Part shown: positions 35,465 through 44,011 of the stretch, piece by piece
Layout: each line of letters begins with the position of its first letter
Numbering within the stretch: position 1 is the stretch's first letter
Assembly: GCF_009696685.2 (NCBI RefSeq)
Contig: NZ_CP102355.1
Coordinates: 2,219,501-2,283,500 of the forward strand
Reading direction: 5' to 3'
DNA: 64,000 bases
From: Paracoccus sp. SMMA_5_TC
Lineage (GTDB): Bacteria; Pseudomonadota; Alphaproteobacteria; Rhodobacterales; Rhodobacteraceae
Notes under the pieces: generated by a model
Databases searched by the model: none
What the model saw: the letters and a program-made list of their open reading frames with translations, nothing else
What the model was told of the DNA's origin: nothing
Program-made: the position numbers and the translations under genes

Positions 35465-36087
35465 ATGGAAAGCCGGGGAAACATTTATCAGACGCTGATT
35501 CTTGCCGCCCAGTCCCATCTGGAGGAAAAAGGATACATACCCGAGGATCTGGACGATTTCGCGGCTCGCTGTTCGCTTGCGGCCGATGAGATCCTGGCGG
35601 TTTTCCCCTCGACCAGTGATCTGCGTGAAGGTCTTATCTATCAGGCCGTGACCTTGCTGAACGACGCCCTGCGCGATGGGGTGATTCATGCAGCCAGCGA
35701 CGATCCGCTGGTGCAGCTGCGGGCGATTGGTCATGCCTACCTGAAATGGGCCGAAGCAAATCCGGCCTTGTTCCGAATGCTGGTCACGGCGCTGAACGGT
35801 CCGATCGAGCCCGACAGCACCCTGCATCGCTATACCAGTTCGATGCCGACCTTTACCATCGCAAGCTGGCCGAAGCACAGAATCGTGGGCTGATCTCGTC
35901 GGCGCGGAATATCGAGGTGGTGACCATGATGCTGCATTGCCTGGTCAAGGGCGGCAACATGATGTTCCTGACCCGCGACACGGACCCATGGTATCAAGGC
36001 GAAACGCGTTCCACCCGTGATCTTGCGGAAAGTATCTTTCAGGAGTTTTTGGACAGCATTTCTGCCAAGCCGGCTGCGGCAGGATAG
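35465..36087 (+). pseudogene. TetR-type transcriptional regulator with a frameshift
   Basis: The first frame (35465-35893) encodes a TetR-like protein: an N-terminal helix-turn-helix region (about 1-50, with LAADEILAVFPSTSDLREGLI) and then ligand-domain helices. After SLHRYTSSM-type sequence it departs into unrelated residues. The ligand domain continues in the frame one base back, with DLYHRKLAEAQNRGLISSAR, through to 36087. A one-base loss near 35842-35846 would explain this (atgcgcgacc expected, atgccgacc seen). The DNA-binding part is intact, so a truncated repressor may still be made. A sequencing error is not excluded. Confidence 0.75.
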
Positions 36088-36117
36088 GCGCGGCCACCGC
36101 CGCGCCTGCCCCCGGCA

Positions 36118-36474
<357 letters not shown>

Positions 36475-36519
36475 TCATGGCGGGCCGCTGCAAGACACCG
36501 CCGACAATTGTTTCCGGTT

Positions 36520-37869
36520 TCAGACCTTGCGCAGCGCAATCACCGCATTCAACCCACCAAAGGCGAAGGCGTTCGACAGCGCGGCCTCGACCTTGGCTTC
36601 GCGCGCCTCGTTCGGCACCACGTCCAGCGCACATTCCGGGTCGGGTTCCTCGTAGCCGATGGTGGGCGCAATGATGCCATCGCGCAGCGCCATGATGCAG
36701 GCCAGCAGTTCGACCGCACCGGTGCCGCCTATAAGATGCCCGTGCATGGATTTGGTCGATGAGATCATCAGCCGGTCGGCGTGATGGCCAAAGGCATGGG
36801 CCACGGCGGCGCATTCCGTCTTGTCATTGGCGGCGGTGCCGGTGCCATGGGCGTTGATATATCCGACCTCGTCGGGGCGCATATGCGCGTCGTGCATGGC
36901 GCCGGTGATGGTGCGCTCGGCGCCGATGGCTGAAGGCATCACGATGTCCTGCGCATCGGCGGACATGGAAAACCCGACGACTTCGGCCAGGATATCGGCG
37001 CCCCGCGCCACTGCATGTTCCCAATCCTCGAACACGAAGATGCCCGCACCCTCGCCCTGCACCATGCCGTTGCGGGTGGCCGAGAACGGACGGCAGGCGT
37101 CCTTCGACATGACCCGCAGCCCCTCCCACGCCTTGACGCCGCCAAAGCACAGCATGGCCTCGGAGCCACCCGTCAGCATGACAGTGGCCGCACCGGAACG
37201 CACCATGTTGAAGGCCATGCCCATCGCGTGGTTGGAACTGGCGCAGGCGGTCGCCACCGTGAAGCTGGGGCCCAACAACCCGTATTCCATGCTGAGATGC
37301 GAACAGGCGGCATTGTTCATCAGCTTCGGCACCACAAAGGGGTGAACGCGGTTCTTCCCCTCTTCGTAGACGGTGCGATAGTTTTCGTCCCAGGTGTTCA
37401 TGCCACCGGCGGCGGTGCCCAGCACCACGCCGGACCGCAGGCCCAACTCGCCCTCGAACACCAGCCCTGACTGGTTGACCGCCTCGCGCGCGGCCAGCAG
37501 GGTGAACTGCGTGAACTTGTCGTAAAGAACGATCTGCTGGCGGTTGAAATAGGTCTCTGGTTCCCAGTCGCGCACCTGGCCACCGATACGCACCGCCAGC
37601 CGATCGACGTCGCGGAAATCCAGCGGGCCGATGCCGCAGCGTCCTTCACGCATTGCTTCCAGCGTCGAAGGCACGTCGCGCCCCAATGCGTTGATGGTGC
37701 CCATGCCGGTAATTGCGACCCGGCGCATACCATTGGCGTGACGCCCCATGATGACGCGACCCAGCATGGTGCGGGCGATCTTGGTCGCGTTCTTGACCTT
37801 TCCCTTGACCTTTGCGGTCTTGGGCGTTGCTTTCGCGGCCTTTTCGGCCTTGGTTCTTTTCGCGTTCAT
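36520..37869 (-). CDS. beta-ketoacyl-ACP synthase (KAS II-like) with lysine-rich N-terminus
   Basis: A condensing enzyme of the FabF/NodE class. The catalytic Cys is in VATACASSNHAMG, with histidines in INAHGTGTAANDKTE and SMHGHLIGGTGAVE. The first 45 residues are Lys- and Ala-rich and unlike normal KAS; the conserved part begins at MRRVAITGMGTINALG, so an internal ATG may be the real start. It lies just downstream of a dedicated ACP (4-base overlap) and lpxD, suggesting synthesis of an acyl chain for lipid A or another envelope lipid rather than bulk fatty acid synthesis. Confidence 0.85.
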   Translation of the reverse strand: MNAKRTKAEKAAKATPKTAKVKGKVKNATKIARTMLGRVIMGRHANGMRRVAITGMGTINALGRDVPSTLEAMREGRCGIGPLDFRDVDRLAVRIGGQVRDWEPETYFNRQQIVLYDKFTQFTLLAAREAVNQSGLVFEGELGLRSGVVLGTAAGGMNTWDENYRTVYEEGKNRVHPFVVPKLMNNAACSHLSMEYGLLGPSFTVATACASSNHAMGMAFNMVRSGAATVMLTGGSEAMLCFGGVKAWEGLRVMSKDACRPFSATRNGMVQGEGAGIFVFEDWEHAVARGADILAEVVGFSMSADAQDIVMPSAIGAERTITGAMHDAHMRPDEVGYINAHGTGTAANDKTECAAVAHAFGHHADRLMISSTKSMHGHLIGGTGAVELLACIMALRDGIIAPTIGYEEPDPECALDVVPNEAREAKVEAALSNAFAFGGLNAVIALRKV

Positions 37870-38126
37870 GCCTTCTCGGTGACCAGTTTTTCGACAGCGG
37901 CGACGATCGCCCCCAGACTGGACACGTCGAAATCCGATTTTTCGGGCTCATTGGCGTTGAACGGCACCGAGATGTCGAAAGCCTCCTCGATGGCGAAAAT
38001 CGATTCGACCAGGCCCAGACTGTCGATGCCAATGTCCTGAGGCGACATTTCGAGGCTCAGTTCCGAAGGGTCCATCATCGCCTGTTCGGCAACGATCTGG
38101 ATGATGCGATCGCGGATTTCACTCAT
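37866..38126 (-). CDS. acyl carrier protein (specialised)
   Basis: An 86-residue ACP. The 4'-phosphopantetheine site is the Ser of GIDSLGLVESIFAIEE. It differs from a housekeeping AcpP in its longer C-terminus and less acidic helix II, and lies between a KAS and lpxD. This recalls the dedicated ACPs that feed lipid A acylation in alphaproteobacteria. The ATG at 38126 is well supported; the longer frame upstream is antisense to other sequence. Confidence 0.88.
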   Translation of the reverse strand: MSEIRDRIIQIVAEQAMMDPSELSLEMSPQDIGIDSLGLVESIFAIEEAFDISVPFNANEPEKSDFDVSSLGAIVAAVEKLVTEKA

Positions 38127-38157
38127 GTCGATATCCGATTGGCCTCCTGCGCTGGAC

Positions 38158-39246
38158 TCATTCGCTCTTGTCGAGCAGTTTCTTGACGTTTTCACGAAGC
38201 TCCGCCACCTGCGCGTAAAGACGCGGCAGGCGGCGGATGTTCTTTTGCGCCTCGACATGCGCATCCATCTTGACCGCCGGGCTGCCGAGCAGCACCCGAC
38301 CTGCGGGCGCATTGGTAAAGATCTTGGTCGCGCCGCCGGCAATCACGTCGTCCCCGACAAAGATGTTGTCGGACACCCCGACCTGCCCGCCCAGGACGAC
38401 GCGGTTGCCGATCCGGGCCGAGCCCGCGATCCCGACCAGACCGCACAAAAGACAGTCCTCACCCACCACGACATTGTGGCCGATCTGGACCAGGTTGTCG
38501 ATTTTGGTGCCTCGTCCAATGCTGGTGGCCCGAACCGTGCCCCGGTCGATGGTGGAATTGGCGCCAACCTCGACATCGTCGCCGATGTTCAGCCCGCCCA
38601 GCGAATGAATCCGCGTCCAGTGCTGCTGTCGGATCTGCTGACGCTCGCCCAGGGTTTCGCGGATTTCCTCGACGCCGGATTTTTCCGGAGTGACAAAGGA
38701 AAACCCGTCGCCTCCCAGAACAACGCCGGGCTGGAGGATCACACGGTTGCCGATCGAGACCCTATGCGCGATGCGAACGCCCGCATGAATCAGTGCGTCG
38801 CGGCCGATCCTGCTGTCGGCGCCAATCGAGACATGGGGGGCGATCCGCGCGCCAGCACCGATGCGCACGCGCGCACCGATCACCACGAAGGGCCCGATTG
38901 CTGCATCATCGCCGATCTCGGCGCTGGGGTCGACGATGGCGCTGGGATGAATGCCCGGTGCAATTTGCGGTCCGGGATCGAAGCTGCGGGTCAATCCGGC
39001 CATGGCAAGGCGGGGGCGCGTCACCAGGATCGCAGCGCGCAGTCCCAAGGCGTCGGGATCGGTCCCTTCGGCCAGCAGTGCCAGGCCGCCCGGTGCCAGC
39101 TTTTCCACATAGGCCGGGGTTGTGGCCAGCGCGATCTGGTCTGGCCCGGCCTGGCCGGCCTCGGCCGCGCCGGCGACGAGGGCCGTGCCATCGCCCCAGA
39201 ACGGGGCATCCAGAGCCTTGGCCAGTTCCGCAATGGTCAGTGTCAT
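38158..39246 (-). CDS. lpxD: UDP-3-O-(3-hydroxyacyl)glucosamine N-acyltransferase
   Basis: Adds the second 3-hydroxyacyl chain, from ACP, to UDP-glucosamine in lipid A synthesis. It has 362 residues: an N-terminal uridine-binding domain (1-100) and a left-handed beta-helix of hexapeptide repeats (about 105-320) with many [IV]G-type turns, and the active His in KIDNLVQIGHNVVVGED. Normal length for the family. It is followed by the ACP and KAS genes on the same strand, 31 bases downstream. Confidence 0.95.
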   Translation of the reverse strand: MTLTIAELAKALDAPFWGDGTALVAGAAEAGQAGPDQIALATTPAYVEKLAPGGLALLAEGTDPDALGLRAAILVTRPRLAMAGLTRSFDPGPQIAPGIHPSAIVDPSAEIGDDAAIGPFVVIGARVRIGAGARIAPHVSIGADSRIGRDALIHAGVRIAHRVSIGNRVILQPGVVLGGDGFSFVTPEKSGVEEIRETLGERQQIRQQHWTRIHSLGGLNIGDDVEVGANSTIDRGTVRATSIGRGTKIDNLVQIGHNVVVGEDCLLCGLVGIAGSARIGNRVVLGGQVGVSDNIFVGDDVIAGGATKIFTNAPAGRVLLGSPAVKMDAHVEAQKNIRRLPRLYAQVAELRENVKKLLDKSE

Positions 39247-39272
39247 GAAATCCCCATCCGTTCGGGGATGAT

Positions 39273-40907
39273 CTAGTCGCCCCGGCGACCAGAATCCAGC
39301 CCGGCCTTGAGCAAAGCCGCATGAACCAGCGCATCGCGGCCGTAAATGTCGGGGAAGTGATGGATACGCCCCGCCTCGTCCGGGAAGGCGGTGAAATAGA
39401 CCAGATGCACCGGCACCGGGGGGCGCAGATTCAGATAGGTCTCGCGCCCGGATTTCAGCGCCTTGCCGAACACCGCCGCGGGGTCGGCGCTTTGCGGGCG
39501 CAGCAACTCATGCGCCAGGTCGATCGGCCGCCCCACCCGGATGCAGCCATGCGAATAGGCCCGGCTGGATTGATTGAACAGGTGTTTGGTTGGGGTGTCG
39601 TGCAGATAGATGTTCCACGGATTGGGGAACATGAACTTCACCTGCCCCAGCGCATTGTCGTCGCTGGGCTTTTGCCGCATGCGATACGGGAATGTGCGGG
39701 CTGAGTATTTGTTGAAATCGATGCGGTCGCGGGGAATGACATTGCCCGCACCATCCACGATATCCAGGTGGCTGACCGCGTAACGGTTGGCCTGAAGGCG
39801 CGGCAGATACTCCTTGACGGTGATGGATCGCGGCACGTTCCAGCGCGGATTGACGACCATGTATTTCATGGTTTCGGAAAATTCCGGCGTCTCGAACTCC
39901 TGGTTGGCCTTGCCGATCACGACCCTGGTTTCAAAGATTTCGCTGCCGTCCTGATAGATGCGGGCGGTGAACTCGGGCAGGTTGACCCAGACGTGGCGCG
40001 CATTCAGATCGTGGCCGCGCATCCAGCGCATGCGTTCAAGCGCGACGACCAGGGCAGCCGCCTCGCGGCCGGGTCCGCGGTTCAGCCGTGTCACGGTGCG
40101 GGGGCCGGCAATGCCGTCGGCGGTCATGCCCGCACGCTGCTGAAAGGCGGCCACGGCCGCGGTCAGCGGCGCATCGAACGTCTGCTCGCTGGCCAAGGGC
40201 GGTGCCGGGAAGCCGATTGCCGTCAGTCGCGCCCGCAGCGCGGCGACCGCCGGATGGGTCATTCCTTCGCGCCAGACGCCTTCGGCAATGGACGGCAGAT
40301 CGGCCGGAGCCGTCAGCCCCCCCTGCCCGGCCAAGGCCGCTTGCAGCGCCAGATAGCGGGGGTCGCGCGGCGCGAGGTTCTGCAACATCGCGGCAGGATC
40401 GGTCGAACGCACGAACTCGCGCAGCAGCTCGCCGGTCGGCGGCCGTTCCGGGATCCGTTTGATGCCCTGTTCGACCTTTCGCGGATCAAGAATCCCGCCG
40501 GTGATGTCATGGGTCCAGTCGGCAAAGACACGCGCGAAAAGCAGCTCTGCCTGCAAATCGTCGGCAGTCGCATTTTCCAAGGATGCGAGGTCCTGGCGAC
40601 GATATCGGATCGCGGGCAGCCCATGCGCCGACGCCTGGGAAACCGCGTCGATCAACGCCCGGCGGCGGGCGGCGGCTTCGGGTCCGGTAAAGACGGGCCT
40701 GAGGCCGTTGCTGCCATAGAATTCGGCCAGACCGGGAAAGGATGCGACCATTTCCGCCAGCGCCAGTTCCTGGGGCGAAAAGATCAGTCGCGGCGACGGC
40801 AGACTTGCCACGGGAGCAGCCTCGAAAGCCTGGCCATGCGCCGTCACGCCGGACAGGGCCAGCACTCCGGCCGCAATCATGGCGCGAATCGCTTTCGTCC
40901 ACTTCAC
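39273..40907 (-). CDS. L,D-transpeptidase (YcbB/LdtD-like)
   Basis: A 544-residue periplasmic cell-wall cross-linking enzyme. It starts with a signal peptide (VKWTKAIRAMIAAGVLALSG...HGQA), then a helical scaffold domain, a peptidoglycan-binding domain (FQQRAGMTADGIAGPRTV, about 255-280), and the YkuD catalytic domain with YLHDTPTKHLFNQSSRAYSHG and the Cys of SHGCIRVGRPIDLA. The GTG at 40907 is chosen because it begins the signal peptide; the longer frame would bury it. It is divergent from the DUF882 gene, also a wall protein. Confidence 0.9.
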   Translation of the reverse strand: MKWTKAIRAMIAAGVLALSGVTAHGQAFEAAPVASLPSPRLIFSPQELALAEMVASFPGLAEFYGSNGLRPVFTGPEAAARRRALIDAVSQASAHGLPAIRYRRQDLASLENATADDLQAELLFARVFADWTHDITGGILDPRKVEQGIKRIPERPPTGELLREFVRSTDPAAMLQNLAPRDPRYLALQAALAGQGGLTAPADLPSIAEGVWREGMTHPAVAALRARLTAIGFPAPPLASEQTFDAPLTAAVAAFQQRAGMTADGIAGPRTVTRLNRGPGREAAALVVALERMRWMRGHDLNARHVWVNLPEFTARIYQDGSEIFETRVVIGKANQEFETPEFSETMKYMVVNPRWNVPRSITVKEYLPRLQANRYAVSHLDIVDGAGNVIPRDRIDFNKYSARTFPYRMRQKPSDDNALGQVKFMFPNPWNIYLHDTPTKHLFNQSSRAYSHGCIRVGRPIDLAHELLRPQSADPAAVFGKALKSGRETYLNLRPPVPVHLVYFTAFPDEAGRIHHFPDIYGRDALVHAALLKAGLDSGRRGD

Positions 40908-41223
40908 CTTGGATCCCCCGTCACTCTGCGCTGCTGGCGCGCCGCGAATCTTCGCACCTTGTCCGAATCTGGTCCAGACAGGGGAAATCATCTTTCGTCA
41001 ACTGATGCAGACCGACAACGCGATGAAAAAATCCCATGGGAGGGTTCCAGAATCGTTATGGCGTCGGCGGATTCTCGCCGAACATGGCAGAGATCCGCCG
41101 CGCTCGGAACGAAATGCTTCCCTACGCTCGCGAGCTGGTGACATATTCTCAACCAGTTCCGGGTAAACCGGGATGGGCCGTCCCAGGGCGGTGACACAAA
41201 GATAGCAGGACAGGCGATCTGAC
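40908..41223. other. 316-bp divergent intergenic region
   Basis: It lies between two outward-facing cell-wall genes and should hold both promoters. An A-rich stretch gatgaaaaaa is near 41020. I see short imperfect inverted pairs (gcggat near 41067, atccgc near 41095) but no clear boxes and no gene. Confidence 0.4.
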
Positions 41224-41784
41224 ATGACGTTTGAAACTATCTCGCGCCGGGGCATTCTTGGTGTCTTTGCGGCGACGACGGTGGCGGCAGCGCCAGTAAT
41301 GGCCAACGCATTCGGACTGATCCGCGGCGCCGGTGATATTCGACGCATCCGCATGTACTCTCCGCGCACGGGTGAAAGCATCGACACGGTCTATTGGGTC
41401 GAGGGCAAGTATATCCGGGACGCTCTCAACGAAATCAACATCTTCATGCGTGATTGGCGCACCGGCCAGGTGATCGGCGTCGATCCGCGCACCATCGACA
41501 TTGCTGCGGCCTCGCACCGGCTGCTGCAAACAAGCGAACCCTACATGATGCTGTCGGGGTATCGCTCGCCCCAGACCAATGCGATGCTGCGGTCGCGCTC
41601 GGCCGGGGTGGCACGGAACTCGCTGCACATGGTCGGCAAGGCAGCTGACCTGCGGCTGAAATCGCGCTCGGTCTCTCAGATGTACAAGGCCGCCTCGGCC
41701 TGTCAGGCAGGGGGTGTCGGGAAATATTCGCGGTCGAATTTCGTCCATATGGACTGCGGGCCTGTGCGCCATTGGGGCGCCTGA
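41224..41784 (+). CDS. DUF882 (YcbK-like) Tat-type exported peptidase-fold protein
   Basis: A 186-residue protein related to M15 zinc peptidases. The N-terminus MTFETISRRGILGVFAATTV has a twin-arginine motif, suggesting Tat export of a folded metal protein. Zinc and active-site signatures are LSGYRSPQTNAMLR, SLHMVGKAADLRL and SNFVHMDCGPVRHW. It probably cuts or binds peptidoglycan peptides. It pairs divergently with an L,D-transpeptidase. A hairpin follows at 41814. Confidence 0.87.
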   Translation: MTFETISRRGILGVFAATTVAAAPVMANAFGLIRGAGDIRRIRMYSPRTGESIDTVYWVEGKYIRDALNEINIFMRDWRTGQVIGVDPRTIDIAAASHRLLQTSEPYMMLSGYRSPQTNAMLRSRSAGVARNSLHMVGKAADLRLKSRSVSQMYKAASACQAGGVGKYSRSNFVHMDCGPVRHWGA

Positions 41785-41813
41785 TTCACGCCCAATCAAT
41801 TGGCCGTGACTTG

Positions 41814-41843
41814 CCAGAGCCCGCCCGAAAAGGCGGGCTCTGG
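41814..41843. terminator. 12-bp perfect hairpin between convergent genes
   Basis: ccagagcccgcc, a 6-base cgaaaa loop, and ggcgggctctgg. It lies 30 bases after the DUF882 stop and 11 bases before the convergent SseB stop. No T-tract is adjacent on the + side, but the strong stem at a tail-to-tail junction suits a bidirectional terminator. Confidence 0.55.
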
Positions 41844-41853
41844 CCGTTATGCG

Positions 41854-42606
41854 TCACCGCAGTCGTGGTGGCATCGACGGCTTGGCCTGCGGAATCTCGG
41901 CGTTGGTTTGCGGTGTTTCAGCAACGATTCGCAGCGCCCCCTCGGCTCGAGCCGGGGCATCGAAGGTGATGTCCACGCCCCCCTCCAGTCGCGGAAGGAA
42001 GGCGATCAGTTCTGCAAGTGCCTTGGCGATCGCAGGCTGATGGCCGGTGGCCGCCCCGTGCACGATCAGCAGATGCGCATTTTGGCCATCGGCCCATTCA
42101 ACACGGGCCAGATCCACGGCCCGCGCCAGATGGGCCATGTCAGTCATGCGCTGCCCCAATGGATCGGCCAAAACCCTTACGGCCTCCGCGTCAGGCGGCA
42201 ACAGCCGGCATGTGCCATCAACATGCACCGGCCGCGCATCGGCGCGCAGTGCTTGCATCAGCCATGCCAGCATGTTCGCATCCAGAAGCATCTGCGAAGG
42301 TTGTCCGGGGTTCACCAGTAGCCCGACCGCATTCGACACCAGGGCATTGGCCAGCACCCGGCCGGGCGCGGCAAGATGGGCTATTGGCGCCCCCGCAAAA
42401 TCGGCAAGACGTTCGGCCAGATCACAAGCTACGGCAAATCTGCCTTCGGGCAGATCGAACATCTGCAACTCGACCTGATCGCCTGCCGGTTCATGGGTCA
42501 GCGCGGCGAACAGCTCAGTGTCTGCCAGGCGCGACAATACACGAGCCCGCCTTGCCGCATCGGCCAGATGAAACGGAGTGCTGCAAAGTTCGTCAAGATT
42601 CGTCAT
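41854..42606 (-). CDS. SseB-family protein
   Basis: A 250-residue cytoplasmic protein with an SseB N-terminal domain: LADTELFAALTHEPAG, FAVACDLAERLADFAG, VSNAVGLLVNPGQPSQMLLD. A second part carries HLLIVHGAATGHQ and VDITF. The family (named from enhanced serine sensitivity) has no settled biochemical role. It overlaps the upstream glycosylase gene by 14 bases. Confidence 0.75.
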   Translation of the reverse strand: MTNLDELCSTPFHLADAARRARVLSRLADTELFAALTHEPAGDQVELQMFDLPEGRFAVACDLAERLADFAGAPIAHLAAPGRVLANALVSNAVGLLVNPGQPSQMLLDANMLAWLMQALRADARPVHVDGTCRLLPPDAEAVRVLADPLGQRMTDMAHLARAVDLARVEWADGQNAHLLIVHGAATGHQPAIAKALAELIAFLPRLEGGVDITFDAPARAEGALRIVAETPQTNAEIPQAKPSMPPRLR

Positions 42607-43237
42607 CGGCTTCGCTCAATGCATTCAGAATCGCCACGCGCAATGCGGGCAGTAGCTCTGCTTCGAACCAGGGATTGCGCCGCAACCAGCCGGTATTGCG
42701 CCACGAAGGATGTGGCAAGGGAAAGATGCGGGGTGCGTAAGCTCTCCAATCCGCAACAGTCGCCGTGACGCCTGACCGGGCGGCCGGACCGAGGTGCCAT
42801 CGCTGGGCATGACCGCCGATCAGCAGGGTCAGCCGAGGTTCAAGCAGTTGCATCACTTGCTCTCGCCAGGTCTGTGCGCAGATCGGGGGTGGTGGCAGGT
42901 CGGATCCTCGCTGGTCATAGCCCGGAAAGCAGAAGGCCATCGGCACAATGGCAATTTTCGACCTGTCATAGAAAACCTGTTCATCAGTCTGCATCCAGTC
43001 CCGCAGACGGTCGCCAGAACGATCTGCAAATGGCCGGCCCAACCGATGCACCTGCATGCCCGGCGCCTGCCCGACCAGAAGAACGCGGGCCCCGGGTGTG
43101 AACCACACCACCGGCTTAGGGCGATGCGCCGTTGCGGTCCCGGAAAAACGCTCGGCGCAAAGGCGGCAATTCTGGATCTGTCGCACAAGTTCCATGAGCG
43201 GGACATAGGCGCGCCCCTCTGCCGGGATAAGGGGCAT
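42593..43237 (-). CDS. uracil-DNA glycosylase family protein
   Basis: A 214-residue UDG-superfamily protein. Motif 1-like VLLVGQAPGMQVHRLGRPFA carries the GQAPG form seen in the less-studied UDG subgroup, and motif 2-like FPLPHPSWRNTGWL has the HPS triad. A CxxC pair near the N-terminus (QNCRLCAERF) may contribute to metal or Fe-S binding. Uracil removal is inferred from the family. An ATG at 43195 is an alternative start. Confidence 0.8.
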   Translation of the reverse strand: MPLIPAEGRAYVPLMELVRQIQNCRLCAERFSGTATAHRPKPVVWFTPGARVLLVGQAPGMQVHRLGRPFADRSGDRLRDWMQTDEQVFYDRSKIAIVPMAFCFPGYDQRGSDLPPPPICAQTWREQVMQLLEPRLTLLIGGHAQRWHLGPAARSGVTATVADWRAYAPRIFPLPHPSWRNTGWLRRNPWFEAELLPALRVAILNALSEADDES

Positions 43238-43357
43238 TCACGAAATATGAAGCATTGTCCGGGCAATGTGGACAGCACATGGCCGGCAACATAATCTGCA
43301 TTTGGCCAAGGTGCAGATAGTCACCTCTGGCGGACATGCCGCAGATCGGAAAGCCGG

Positions 43358-44011
43358 ATGATCGAATTCGATGATGTGTCCAAATCGTTCTGGACCGGCA
43401 CACAGCGCAAGGTGATCCTGGACCGGGCTTCTTTCCGCATAGAACTGGGCAAGTCCATGGGCATCCTGGCGCCGAACGGCACGGGAAAGACCACGATCAT
43501 CAACATGATGTGCGGGCTTGAAAAACCCGACGAGGGCACGATCCGAACCAGCTGTCGGGTGTCGTTTCCCCTGGGGTTCATGGGTGGAATCACCCCCACG
43601 ATGACCGCCAATGAAAACGCCAGGTTCATCGCGCGGATCTATGGCCTGGATCCCGACTATGTCGAGGCGTTCTGTCGCTGGATGGCCGATATCAAGGAAT
43701 ATTTCGACATGCCCGTCGGCACCTACAGCGCCGGCATGCGGTCCCGTTTCACGTTCTCGCTGATGCTGGCGCTGGAGTTCGACATTTACCTGATCGACGA
43801 GGGAATGCCTGCGACCACGGATGCCGAGTTCAACCGCAGGGCCGGGGCGGTGCTTTACGACCGGCTGCGGTCAGCGACGGTGGTGGTGGTCTCGCACCAG
43901 GCCAGGACGATCGAGAAGTTTTGCAATTCGGCCGCCGTGCTGCGTGACGGACGGCTTTATCAGTTTGAAACACTTGAAGAAGCAAGGCAGTATTATGACT
44001 ACACCGCCTAA
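43358..44011 (+). CDS. capsule polysaccharide export ATP-binding protein (KpsT-like)
   Basis: ATPase of a polysaccharide ABC exporter. It has 217 residues, with Walker A APNGTGKTT (the first Gly replaced by Ala), the signature YSAGMRSRFTFSLML, Walker B IYLIDEGMPAT and the switch His in VVVSHQARTIEKFC, in KpsT/BexA order. It overlaps the next gene, a KpsE-like co-polymerase, by 17 bases. The permease (KpsM) that it needs is not adjacent, so it must lie outside the window. Confidence 0.87.
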   Translation: MIEFDDVSKSFWTGTQRKVILDRASFRIELGKSMGILAPNGTGKTTIINMMCGLEKPDEGTIRTSCRVSFPLGFMGGITPTMTANENARFIARIYGLDPDYVEAFCRWMADIKEYFDMPVGTYSAGMRSRFTFSLMLALEFDIYLIDEGMPATTDAEFNRRAGAVLYDRLRSATVVVVSHQARTIEKFCNSAAVLRDGRLYQFETLEEARQYYDYTA

